Origin: an uncultured Hyphomicrobiales bacterium
GTDB taxonomy: Bacteria; Pseudomonadota; Alphaproteobacteria; Rhizobiales; Xanthobacteraceae
Assembly (NCBI GenBank): GCA_903839845.1
Contig: CAIMEA010000102.1
Span: 1 to 40,587 of the forward strand
DNA length: 40,587 nucleotides
Direction: 5' to 3'
This document shows positions 8,291-16,017 of the stretch, piece by piece. Numbering within the stretch: the first letter of the stretch is position 1; every line of letters begins with the position of its first letter. The position numbers and the translations under genes were made by a program. A model generated the notes under the pieces. That model did not search any database. It saw only the letters and a list, made by a program, of their open reading frames with translations, and was not told the DNA's origin.

Positions 8291-8713
8291 ATGACCCTGA
8301 CCCGGGCGGCCATCAAGCTAACCCATGCGGGCGCCCGCGTGCTGATGGATGCCGCGATCGCTCATGCGGAGAAGATGGGCGTTCCGCAATGCATCGCCAT
8401 CGTCGATGAGGGCTGCAATCTGCTGGCTTTCACCCGCATGGATGGCGCGCGCGTTTTGAGCATCCGCTCGTCGCAGCGCAAGGCGATGACTGCGGCAACC
8501 ACCGGCAAGCCGACCGGCGACCTCGACCCCGCCATCGAGATGAAACTGGCCGTTGTCACCGATGGCGACATGGTCAATTTAAAGGGCGGCGTCCCCATTA
8601 TCGTCGATGGCCAGACCATCGGCGGGATCGGCGTCGGGTCTGGAACAGGCGAGCAGGATCTGGAAGTGGCAAAAACGGCGTTGGCTGAATTTCTTCGCGC
8701 TGAGCAATTCTGA
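8291..8713 (+). CDS. GlcG/HbpS family (DUF336) heme-binding-like protein
   Basis: A 140-residue single-domain protein of the GlcG/HbpS (formerly DUF336) family. Visible signatures are AKLTHAGARVLMDAAIAHAEKMG-type opening (here IKLTHAGARVLMDAA), CIAIVDEGCNLLAFTRMDGA, SSQRKAMTAATTGKPT and the Gly-rich C-terminus GVPIIVDGQTIGGIGVGSGTGEQD. Homologues occur with glycolate oxidase and many catabolic operons; some bind heme or vitamin B12 derivatives, but in most cases the function is unknown. It is the last gene of the importer operon (ten-base gap after the DUF1445 gene) and is followed by a possible terminator hairpin. Confidence 0.87.
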   Translation: MTLTRAAIKLTHAGARVLMDAAIAHAEKMGVPQCIAIVDEGCNLLAFTRMDGARVLSIRSSQRKAMTAATTGKPTGDLDPAIEMKLAVVTDGDMVNLKGGVPIIVDGQTIGGIGVGSGTGEQDLEVAKTALAEFLRAEQF

Positions 8714-8750
8714 CCGCGACGCCGAAACTGGCCACCGCCTAGCAGGACCT

Positions 8751-8784
8751 ATCGGCGCGTTTCGACAAGATTTCGCGCGCCGAT
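8751..8784 (+). terminator. GC-rich hairpin after the importer/hydantoinase operon
   Basis: A perfect nine-base inverted repeat, ATCGGCGCG (8751-8759) and CGCGCCGAT (8776-8784), is separated by a 16-base loop and followed by a short TTTG run. It lies 37 bases after the last stop codon of the operon. The stem suits a terminator, but the large loop and the weak T tract lower confidence; it may instead be an mRNA 3'-end stabiliser. I see no gene in the remainder of the 8714-8951 gap. Confidence 0.35.
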
Positions 8785-8951
8785 TTGTCCGTCCCCGGCC
8801 ACGCTAGCGCAACGGAAAACTCTCAACTAACATTCAACCTGGACCACTCGATGGTGGCAGATCACTCGGAACAGCCTCCGGTCACACAATCCGAAGGCTG
8901 GACTTAAACCTTCTGTTCAAAACTGTCCCGGTTAGTGTTGTAAAAATGCGC

Positions 8952-10724
8952 CTATAACCCCTTCACCAAGCCGGCACCGATGAGCAGCCCGTTGAACCGC
9001 CGCGCCTCCGCGCCGCCCGCGCAGCGATAGAACTGACCACGGCAGCGCTGCAAAATGCGCTTCTGTTCGGAAAAGCTCGGGTCAAGCGGGACCCCCGCCG
9101 CTTCCTGGACGAGCAAAGGCAGGTACGGCGCCTCCAGCGTATCGAGCGCCGCGGTCATATCGACAGGCGTGAAGTTCAACGCGTCGACCGCATAATAGGT
9201 CGTGAAGTAGCGCGGGTCCTGCGCCTTGAGACGGCGCGCAAGCTCCAACTCGCTGATGGTCGGATCGACGATGCGCAGTCCGAAGTGCGGAAGATGATCG
9301 CCGTAACGCACGATCAGGAATGATTCACCCGGATTCTCGCGCGCCAGCCGTTCCAGAAACGCGCTGTAGTCGTGCGCCGTCATCCCTTGGCGGCGGATAT
9401 ATTCTTCCGCTTCCGGCGCATTGCCGAGATCGCGCCAATCCGGGGTCAACTCGGGACGCAGCCGCTTATCCCACGGAAAATGGTTGGCAACGGTGTACAC
9501 GTACAGAAAGAGCGGGCCATTCGCGCGTTCGTGGCGAACGATGTCAGCGGCCTGGTTGAAGTAAAAGCTGTCCGCCTCAAAATTGCGCGTGCCGAGGTCG
9601 CTCATGTCCAGATAGCGCTCGACCCCCGCCGTCGTCTGAAAAGCGCGCGAACCGAGAAATGCGCCGTAGAACGGATAAAGCGTGAAGGTCTTGTAGCCGC
9701 AATGGCTCAAGGACAATGGCAAGCCTCGGCCGACACGACCGGCGGCGATCCGCGTTACCGAAGTGGCGAAGCGGCCATAGGATCGGGACGCCAGACCGGT
9801 AAGCACGTTGTATTCGGTAAACCAGCTTGGGCCACCGGCGCCTTCCACGACAAGCTTGCGCGCTTTGCCGTCCAGCGACTGAAAATGACGATGATATCCG
9901 GCCGGCACTTTCATGCCGGGAACCGCGGTAATGTCAAAGTTCGATTCATCGTGCAGCAGAATAATGTGCGGCAGCTTCGTCCCGGGATTACACGCCGCGG
10001 ACGGCATCGCCTTCAGACTTTCAGCCGCAACCGCGTCAGATTCCAAGTAGCCGTGCGTCATGAGTTCGTGCAAGGACTCGACGCCCGTGCGCGCGATTTT
10101 TGAAATATATCGTTCGCCGTTGAAGTCCTCGGTGAGGCCGGTCGGAAAGTTCAGCGACAGGATAACAAGCCCGCTCATGACCGCCGAACCGCCAATAACG
10201 CAATTGCGTACGCGCAGGCGAAGTGGATCGAGCTTCCAGGCCGCAATCAACAGCGCGACCGTCATTACGGCGCCTAATGCAATCCAGCCCTTCAGCGACG
10301 GAATCGCTTTCAACAGAAATTCAGAGGTGTCCGTGTCGATGATCATCAAGTCGACGAAATCGGCGGTCATCCAGAGCATGTCGTACTTGAATCGGGACAG
10401 CAAAATAAGGGTGACGACGAGTTCGATCGAAATGATCGCCGCCACGACCGGACGCCGCAACAGTGCGAGCCAAAACAGGTTGAGCAGGATCCAGGCGAGC
10501 AGGAACGCTGTCTTGGCGACAAGATCGCCTTCGGTATCGGCCATGATGGTCAAGGCCGCCATATGAACGGCGGTGACGGTCCAAAGCGCCACCATATGGC
10601 GACGGGAAATCGCTCCGCCGGGCGCAAAGCGGCCGACCCAATCGGCGCCCATTGCGGACCAAGCGTCCAGGCGTCGTTTGCCGGAGGCGAACCTCGTGAC
10701 TTGTCCCGGCGTGCCGTCCGTCAA
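8952..10724 (-). CDS. Membrane sulfatase-fold transferase, LtaS/MdoB-like
   Basis: A 590-residue protein with about five N-terminal membrane helices (roughly residues 44-62, 72-89, 93-110, 145-163 and 175-192) and a periplasmic alkaline-phosphatase/sulfatase-fold domain from about 250. The metal and nucleophile residues of the LTA-synthase/phosphoglycerol-transferase group are visible: Glu260 in LLHDESNFD, Thr303 in SWFTEYNVLTG, His415 in VANHFPW, and Asp476-His477 in RYGDHLPH. Such enzymes move phosphoglycerol or phosphoethanolamine groups onto glycans or lipids. An OpgH-like glucan synthase lies 6 kb away, so decoration of periplasmic glucans is plausible. The start is a TTG (10724) with AGGAAG just upstream; ATG 10652 is the alternative. 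It follows the creatininase gene after 63 bases. Confidence 0.8.
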   Translation of the reverse strand: MTDGTPGQVTRFASGKRRLDAWSAMGADWVGRFAPGGAISRRHMVALWTVTAVHMAALTIMADTEGDLVAKTAFLLAWILLNLFWLALLRRPVVAAIISIELVVTLILLSRFKYDMLWMTADFVDLMIIDTDTSEFLLKAIPSLKGWIALGAVMTVALLIAAWKLDPLRLRVRNCVIGGSAVMSGLVILSLNFPTGLTEDFNGERYISKIARTGVESLHELMTHGYLESDAVAAESLKAMPSAACNPGTKLPHIILLHDESNFDITAVPGMKVPAGYHRHFQSLDGKARKLVVEGAGGPSWFTEYNVLTGLASRSYGRFATSVTRIAAGRVGRGLPLSLSHCGYKTFTLYPFYGAFLGSRAFQTTAGVERYLDMSDLGTRNFEADSFYFNQAADIVRHERANGPLFLYVYTVANHFPWDKRLRPELTPDWRDLGNAPEAEEYIRRQGMTAHDYSAFLERLARENPGESFLIVRYGDHLPHFGLRIVDPTISELELARRLKAQDPRYFTTYYAVDALNFTPVDMTAALDTLEAPYLPLLVQEAAGVPLDPSFSEQKRILQRCRGQFYRCAGGAEARRFNGLLIGAGLVKGL

Positions 10725-10787
10725 TTTCTTCCTACCCCCGGTAGACTGTTGTTATCGCGTCCGCCGCGCTTCGCGCATGCTGAATAT

Positions 10788-11579
10788 CTAGTGGCCCGGC
10801 AACCGCTGATTGTCCAGTAGTTGTTTGAGGACTCCGCCAGCGGTCTCGACGACAAGACCGATGATACGCTGCCCTAACTCCGCCGAAGCGGCCTGAGCGT
10901 CACCGATCACACCCATGTCAGCGAGCCGCCGATCGTCGCTCACCCAGGGCCATGTCACCCCCTTCTGCAAAATTGTCATGGCGACGGCTTCGCCATCGGG
11001 CGGGCTTTTCAACTGGGCAATACGGTCCTGGCGAACCAAATGCGGAGCAATCGCCAACATAAGAGATGTCTCGTTTTTGCCTCCGTGAATTTCCGGCAAC
11101 AATGTATGTCCGTCGACCGGCACCAATTCGGCGGGATGAAAGACGCAGGCATTGAGGCCGAAGTCGGCACGCAGGTCTTGAATCAGGGCCTCCAGAATTC
11201 CCCGGTTGCCGCCGTGGCCATTGATAATCATGAGATTACGCGCCGGCAGCGCACGGGCGATTTCGCGACCGAGATCACGCATCAAGGCCGTCATGCCCTG
11301 GATCGACAGCGACATCGTCCCGGGCGCCCATTCGTGCTCGCGGGCGAGGCTAATCGACATCGTTGGAAGCTGCCAAAGATCAAAAGATTCGCCCCAGCGG
11401 GCCATAATATGGCGGGTAAAGCCCTCAGCCAATACGACGTCGGTATTGAGCGGCAAATGGGGCCCATGCTGTTCGATCGAGCCGATCGGCAGACACAATA
11501 TCGACCTCTCGCTCACCCGTTTGGCGATTTCCAAGAAGGTAAGCTCGCCGATCGAACGACCCGCAACAGCGTTTGGCAT
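10788..11579 (-). CDS. Creatininase-family metal-dependent amidohydrolase
   Basis: A 263-residue member of the creatininase superfamily. The binuclear metal-site motifs are present: GSIEQHGPHLPLNTD near residue 33 (Glu, His, Asp), MIINGHGGNRG (His) and IHGGKNETSLML (Glu). The family includes creatinine amidohydrolase, MftE peptidase and ArfB, the archaeal deformylase that acts right after a GTP cyclohydrolase on 2-amino-5-formylamino-6-ribosylaminopyrimidinone phosphate. Its position directly after a GTP cyclohydrolase II gene on the same strand (73-base gap) and near a RibD-type reductase favours a role on a GTP-derived pyrimidine or pterin over creatinine breakdown. This functional reading is inference. 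Confidence 0.87.
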   Translation of the reverse strand: MPNAVAGRSIGELTFLEIAKRVSERSILCLPIGSIEQHGPHLPLNTDVVLAEGFTRHIMARWGESFDLWQLPTMSISLAREHEWAPGTMSLSIQGMTALMRDLGREIARALPARNLMIINGHGGNRGILEALIQDLRADFGLNACVFHPAELVPVDGHTLLPEIHGGKNETSLMLAIAPHLVRQDRIAQLKSPPDGEAVAMTILQKGVTWPWVSDDRRLADMGVIGDAQAASAELGQRIIGLVVETAGGVLKQLLDNQRLPGH

Positions 11580-11652
11580 GATCGTTACCGGCCCCTAGCC
11601 CCAGAGAATTCCAACCGCGGCAGTTGGCACGACGCCACCGTACCTGTCGATA

Positions 11653-12813
11653 TCAAGGTGCCAAGGCCGTCACGTCACGTTCGGCGTCCGACGCTTCGGC
11701 CAGAGAATTTGCAAGGTGATTAAGGCGGTGCCCGGCCCGGGCGGCCTTGGCGGTCAAATACCGACGATTGTCGGAATTGATAGGCGCCTCGATTGCCATT
11801 CTTCCCGTGATTTTGATTCCGGACTTGGCAAGGCCTTCGAGCTTGGCAGGATTATTCGTGAGCAGTACGACACGATCACATTGCAGCATTTGAAGCATGC
11901 GGGCGGCGACGCGGTAGTCCCGTTCATCGTCATCAAAACCAAGTGTCGTATTGGCATCGACCGTGTCGAGCCCGTCGTCCTGCATCTGATACGTTCGCAT
12001 TTTGTTGGCGAGGCCAAGCCCACGCCCCTCTTGCGCCAGATAGAGGACGACACCGCCACCCGTTTCTTCCAGAAATTTGAGCGCGAGATTGAGTTGATCG
12101 CCACAGTCGCATCGCCTCGAGCCAAAGACATCGCCGGTCAGACAGGCGGAATGCAGACGCACCAATACGGGTTCGGAGAAGTCCGGCTTTCCGACAATAA
12201 TCGCAACCTGACTGCCACCCATGGCATCGCGGAAAACGACAAAATCGGCGCGCGCGCCGGAATTGAGCGGCACGGCGGCTTTGCTGGCGATGGCAAGCGA
12301 CTCGATAATGTCGTCGGCGAAACGCGCAACCGCCTCCGCCCCGACGCTGACGATGCGGTGATCGAGCGCGCGTCCCGCGACAATGTCAGCGACCAAAACG
12401 GCAGGCAGGCCTTGCGACAATTTCGCAAGCTCGATTGCGGCCGAGGCCAGCGGACCCGCCGCGCTTGCGCCGGCCGGATGACTGGTTTTGGCGTCGGCCA
12501 CAAGCCTGAGAATCGTTGCCGCGTCGGGGTCCGCGCCTAAATGCAGGGCCACCGGCATCGTTGCCTTTAGACCGATCGCCTGCGCCCGGCGCGCCGTGAT
12601 GACGACGCGTGGAGCGATCGGCGCACAGAGCGCAGAAAATTCCGCCAGCCTTTGCGAGTCGAGCCCTTCCACCGGCAAAGCAAGAAGACGCTTGCCTTCG
12701 CCTGCGATCAACACCGGCCTTCGGGCGAAGAATTCTGCGACCGCCCGTTCGGCGCCGCTCTGTTCGCTCAACCCGAAAAATGCGGAAATCGGATCTCCGT
12801 TCGTCGCGTTCAT
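11653..12813 (-). CDS. ribA: GTP cyclohydrolase II with N-terminal extension
   Basis: The C-terminal half (about residues 190-370) is GTP cyclohydrolase II, which opens GTP to 2,5-diamino-6-ribosylamino-pyrimidinone phosphate, formate and pyrophosphate. The zinc cysteines are Cys224, Cys235 and Cys237 (HSACLTGD, then SRRCDCGDQL); the substrate region EGRGLGLANK, the DANTTLGF segment and LLTNNPAKLE are all conserved. The first 180 residues (FFARRPVLIAGEGKRLL onward) resemble the degenerate N-terminal domain common in alphaproteobacterial RibA. They lack the acidic DHBP synthase motif, so no RibB activity is expected. It could serve riboflavin, but its neighbours (methyltransferase, glycosyltransferase, PTPS homologue) suggest a dedicated secondary pathway. 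It is divergent from the RibD-like gene across a 148-base spacer. Confidence 0.9.
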   Translation of the reverse strand: MNATNGDPISAFFGLSEQSGAERAVAEFFARRPVLIAGEGKRLLALPVEGLDSQRLAEFSALCAPIAPRVVITARRAQAIGLKATMPVALHLGADPDAATILRLVADAKTSHPAGASAAGPLASAAIELAKLSQGLPAVLVADIVAGRALDHRIVSVGAEAVARFADDIIESLAIASKAAVPLNSGARADFVVFRDAMGGSQVAIIVGKPDFSEPVLVRLHSACLTGDVFGSRRCDCGDQLNLALKFLEETGGGVVLYLAQEGRGLGLANKMRTYQMQDDGLDTVDANTTLGFDDDERDYRVAARMLQMLQCDRVVLLTNNPAKLEGLAKSGIKITGRMAIEAPINSDNRRYLTAKAARAGHRLNHLANSLAEASDAERDVTALAP

Positions 12814-12961
12814 TTAGCCAACTTCCAGCCAAAATCTTCAATGGCGCAGTGCCATATGCTCTCATGGTAGAACACCGCAGCCCCTGTGACCATTCCGGTC
12901 GTAATGCCCATTATTTTGTGCCAGCCTGTTCTCAAGATCGATTGTTTGATAAGGCGCGCCG

Positions 12962-13786
12962 ATGCCGTTTGAGCCGATGTATAGACTAACGGCGCAGGCC
13001 AGTCCGGATGGAGGCGCCGATTCTTGGGGCAATTTCACGCAGTCTTTCCGGAACCCGGCCGCAGTCCTGCCCGCGCCCTGGGCCGACTTGTTCGAACCGC
13101 TGCGAACCGGGACGGTCGATAGCCAGGTCGTCATCGCGCAGATCGGCCAATCGCTCGACGGGCGCATCGCGACCGAAAGCGGACACTCGAAATACATCAA
13201 TGGGCCATCCGGTCTGGCTCATCTGCATCGGCTGCGTTCGCTGGTCGATGCAGTCGTCGTTGGTGTCGGAACGGCACTCGCCGATGACCCGCTGCTGACG
13301 GTGCGGCGGGTTGCCGGACCGCATCCGGCGCGGGTCGTACTCGACCCAAAAGGGCGGCTTCCGGCAAGCGCCAAGACATTCGCCAATGACGGCGTCCGCC
13401 GCCTCCTGGTAACGGCGCAAGGAACGACATGCGCGCTTTCCCCTGACGTGGAAGTTGTCACGTTGCCCGCCGCCGGCGGGCGTATCGATCCGCCCGCCAT
13501 CCTTGCCGCCCTCGCCGAACGTGGGTTGCGCCGCATCCTTGTCGAAGGCGGGGCCGATACGGTGTCCCGTTTCCTTGCGGCGGGGTGCCTCGACCGGCTG
13601 CACATTATTGTCGCGCCGATTATCCTCGGCAGCGGCCGCGCGAGTTTTGTCCTGCCACCGGTCGAGCGCGCCGATCAGGCGTTGCGCGCGCCGATGCGGA
13701 CCTTTCGGCTCGACGACGAGATCTTGTTCGACTGCGATCTGTCGGCTCAGCGGCTGCCCGTCGGCCGCGCGAAGAAATCGACGTGA
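12962..13786 (+). CDS. RibD C-terminal-type (pyrimidine reductase) protein
   Basis: A stand-alone reductase domain of the RibD/dihydrofolate-reductase fold, 274 residues, without the RibD cytidine-deaminase-like domain. Signatures: QIGQSLDGRIAT near residue 60, a GHSKYINGP segment, VVGVGTALADDPLLTVR, RVVLDPKGRLP and the NADPH-binding ILVEGGADTVSRFL followed by IVAPIILGSG. The first 50 or so residues form an extension not typical of the domain; a start at ATG 12977 is also possible. Known members reduce the ribosyl side chain of GTP-derived pyrimidines or reduce pterins. It is divergent from ribA and its last 40 bases overlap the convergent methyltransferase gene, so it is the only plus-strand gene in the cluster. 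Confidence 0.87.
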   Translation: MPFEPMYRLTAQASPDGGADSWGNFTQSFRNPAAVLPAPWADLFEPLRTGTVDSQVVIAQIGQSLDGRIATESGHSKYINGPSGLAHLHRLRSLVDAVVVGVGTALADDPLLTVRRVAGPHPARVVLDPKGRLPASAKTFANDGVRRLLVTAQGTTCALSPDVEVVTLPAAGGRIDPPAILAALAERGLRRILVEGGADTVSRFLAAGCLDRLHIIVAPIILGSGRASFVLPPVERADQALRAPMRTFRLDDEILFDCDLSAQRLPVGRAKKST

Positions 13787-14556
13787 CCGACACGCAATGA
13801 CGATCTTCCGGAATCCACCTCATCGCGCCGGAACGTCAACCATTCGACCGTGTCGGCCTGCGCTACGCTCGGCATGTCGCGCGCCGCACTCGCCCAGCCG
13901 GCGAAGATTTCCAGCTGAAACTCCCGGTCGAGCGGGCCAACGACCCAATCGGCCGTGCCACGAACGACCGAGCAACCCAGGGATTGGAATCGCGCGATCG
14001 CGGCGCTCGCCGCCATCGGCCCGAGCGCGGGACCAAACCCCTTGTCGCCGCGTTGATGCGCATTGACCGCCGCTATGATCGCGGCATCGAATGAATGGCG
14101 CGGGCTGATTTCAATTCGCCCGTCATAGCTCAAGGCTGCATAGATCGGGATCGACCGTGCCAGGGTTTCGACTGCCAGCCGATCGAGCCAAGGCTCGGAT
14201 ACGAGATCGAGCAGCGCCGAGGTGGTGACCAAATCGATCGGCCCATCAAGCGCGGCTTCAAGATCGCGGTTGAGGTCGAGCGGGATCGCCGTGACCGTGA
14301 CCCCCGATGGTCGGGCGGTGGCCGCCGCCCGCGCCAGCAGGCTGAGATCGTTGTCGGCGAGCCGCCAGTGCTGACCGGCGTAAAACCGAGGCGCCAGCGC
14401 GCGCAGAGTCGAACCGGTGCCGCACGCAAGATCGACGATCCGTATCGCACTATTGCCGGCCTGCGAGGCGACGACGGCGTCAAGCACCGCAGAATTGCGC
14501 GCGCGCAGATCATGCGGCTCGCGCAGTTCAAGCCAGTCGGCGGAAAAGCCGGTCAT
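13747..14556 (-). CDS. Class I SAM-dependent methyltransferase
   Basis: A 269-residue Rossmann-fold methyltransferase. SAM motif I is IVDLACGTGST (residues 40-50), followed by an acidic residue in WRLADND (end of beta 2), IPLDLNRDL, and the motif IV-like region PIDLVTTSALLDLVS. It is the last gene of a minus-strand run (dehydrogenase, PTPS homologue, GT4, methyltransferase); its ATG overlaps the glycosyltransferase stop as ATGA (14553-14556). Its 3' end overlaps the convergent RibD-like gene by 40 bases. The acceptor is unknown; pterin/pyrimidine or sugar methylation is inferred only from context. Confidence 0.83.
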   Translation of the reverse strand: MTGFSADWLELREPHDLRARNSAVLDAVVASQAGNSAIRIVDLACGTGSTLRALAPRFYAGQHWRLADNDLSLLARAAATARPSGVTVTAIPLDLNRDLEAALDGPIDLVTTSALLDLVSEPWLDRLAVETLARSIPIYAALSYDGRIEISPRHSFDAAIIAAVNAHQRGDKGFGPALGPMAASAAIARFQSLGCSVVRGTADWVVGPLDREFQLEIFAGWASAARDMPSVAQADTVEWLTFRRDEVDSGRSSLRVGHVDFFARPTGSR

Positions 14557-15605
14557 ATAGCGTCCTCAAGCGCCCGCGCAAACAGCTTCGCCGAATCCTG
14601 CCAGTTCGGAAGCGAGTGGGCTGCTTCGCGCGCCGCCGCCGTCATGCGGCGTCTTTCTTCCCGGTTTTCGATCACGCGGCGCAATGCTGCCGCCAGCGCG
14701 GCGGCATCGTCGGGCGCGACCAGCACCCCTGCCCCGGCCGGGACGGTTTCCGGGATAGCGCCCGCTGTCGTCGCGATGATTGGCAGGCCGCAGGCAATCG
14801 CTTCGGAAAAGACCATGCCGTAGCCCTCGTAATGCGAAGCCAGTGTGAACAGATCGGCGCCCGCGTAGAGTTCGGCGAGGCGCTCGCGCGATACGGCGCC
14901 GGGCACGGCAATCCGGCCGCCAAGTCCGTAACGCATTATATCCGCGTCCAGTTGCGCGGCCGCTTCGGGGTCGCGGCCGCGATCGCCGGCGATTGTCAAA
15001 TGCCAAGGCAGGTCGGTAAGCGTCGCCAGTGCGCCGATCAACACGTCAAATCCCTTGCGGGGGACGATCGCGCCGACCGCCAGCAAACGCACAATATCAT
15101 CGTTGCTTCCGCGCGCCGCCGCGACGGCATCGGTTCCCGGGCATGCAATGACGATGCGATCCTCCGGCACGCCGTAGTCGGCAACAAGAAGCCGGGCGGT
15201 CGTCGCACTCGTTACAACGACACGGATTGCGGCCGTCAGCGCTCTGCGTTCACTAGCAAGCAGGTCGCCGGCTTGCACCGCGCTTAGTCCCGTCTCGATC
15301 GCCAACGGATGATGCACGAGCGCGATCAGCGGATGATGCTGGCTGAGTTGCATCGCCACTTCGGGAAGAGCGCCAAAGGCGAGCCCGTCTATAACGATGG
15401 GACGTCCCGCGGGAATGGCTGCCAGCCGTTCCTGCGCTGTTTTACGTTGCTCCTGACTGGGGCGCGGAAAGCCGTCACCGAGATTGACGAGGTCGATCTT
15501 CCAACCGAGCTTCGCAAGCTCCACAATCATGTGCCGATCGTAGGCATAGCCCCCGGTCAGAGTCGCGAGATCGCCCGGCACCGCGAACGCGACGCGTCCT
15601 ACCAC
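14553..15605 (-). CDS. GT4-family glycosyltransferase
   Basis: A 350-residue GT-B fold retaining glycosyltransferase. The N-terminal domain opens with [21 protein letters not shown], a typical GT4 glycine-rich acceptor-side loop. The C-terminal nucleotide-sugar domain has [16 protein letters not shown] (about residues 178-193) and the E-x7-E motif with Glu260 and Glu268 in [18 protein letters not shown]. The start is GTG 15605, overlapping the upstream PTPS homologue stop by seven bases, so it belongs to the same transcript. A soluble glycosyltransferase within a GTP-derived cofactor set hints at a glycosylated pterin or related compound, as pterin glucosyltransferases do in cyanobacteria. 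The acceptor is not proven. Confidence 0.85.
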   Translation of the reverse strand: MVGRVAFAVPGDLATLTGGYAYDRHMIVELAKLGWKIDLVNLGDGFPRPSQEQRKTAQERLAAIPAGRPIVIDGLAFGALPEVAMQLSQHHPLIALVHHPLAIETGLSAVQAGDLLASERRALTAAIRVVVTSATTARLLVADYGVPEDRIVIACPGTDAVAAARGSNDDIVRLLAVGAIVPRKGFDVLIGALATLTDLPWHLTIAGDRGRDPEAAAQLDADIMRYGLGGRIAVPGAVSRERLAELYAGADLFTLASHYEGYGMVFSEAIACGLPIIATTAGAIPETVPAGAGVLVAPDDAAALAAALRRVIENREERRRMTAAAREAAHSLPNWQDSAKLFARALEDAI

Positions 15606-16000
15606 AATGCCGCCTCATACCAGGCACGCGCGACGTGCGACTCCGATAGCGTGACGCGGATCGCCTTGAGTTCGCGGCCATCGCGGCCGAGCGAACCCGC
15701 GCGGGCGGCGTCCGCCAGCCGGTCGTGGATATATTTGGTGAGAAACTCGGTGGTGGTGTTGACGCCCTTGAATTCCGGCAGCGTATCGAGATTGCCATAA
15801 TTAAGCGGTGCAAGCGTAGCCTTGAGCGCTTCATGCGCCCGTCCGATATCGATGACGATGCCGTTCACATCGAGCGTGTCGGCGATGAATGCCGCGTCAA
15901 TGACAAAGGTCGCGCCGTGCAACGCCTGCGCCGGGCCAAACACGGCCCCGCGAAAGGAATGAGCGATCATGATATGGTCGCGAACTTCGACGGCGAACAA
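15599..16000 (-). CDS. PTPS/QueD-like protein lacking canonical catalytic residues
   Basis: A 133-residue T-fold protein of the 6-pyruvoyl/6-carboxytetrahydropterin synthase family. I place the start at a TTG (16000) because AGAGG lies seven bases upstream and the family begins [11 protein letters not shown]; a TTG two codons earlier is too close to that site. Family features kept are His14 (MIAHSF), His28 in [27 protein letters not shown] and the pterin-anchoring Glu in [11 protein letters not shown]. The usual His-Gly-His is His-Gly-Ala (Ala30), the Cys four residues before it is replaced (Ala24), and the downstream Asp-His pair reads Leu-Asn. Zinc chemistry should therefore differ from QueD. 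It sits 17 bases after the dehydrogenase stop and overlaps the glycosyltransferase start. Confidence 0.8.
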   Translation of the reverse strand: MFAVEVRDHIMIAHSFRGAVFGPAQALHGATFVIDAAFIADTLDVNGIVIDIGRAHEALKATLAPLNYGNLDTLPEFKGVNTTTEFLTKYIHDRLADAARAGSLGRDGRELKAIRVTLSESHVARAWYEAALW

Positions 16001-16017
16001 GGGCAAACCTCTTTGGG

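Noticed and set aside
8820-8945. Stretch after the GlcG-like gene that reminded me of the degenerate end of an insertion sequence
   Set aside because: No terminal inverted repeats, target duplication or transposase codons could be identified, so a mobile-element call is not supported.
12814-12961. FMN riboswitch in the spacer between ribA and the RibD-like gene
   Set aside because: The conserved RFN helices and sequence blocks are not visible, and 148 bases shared by two divergent genes leave little space.
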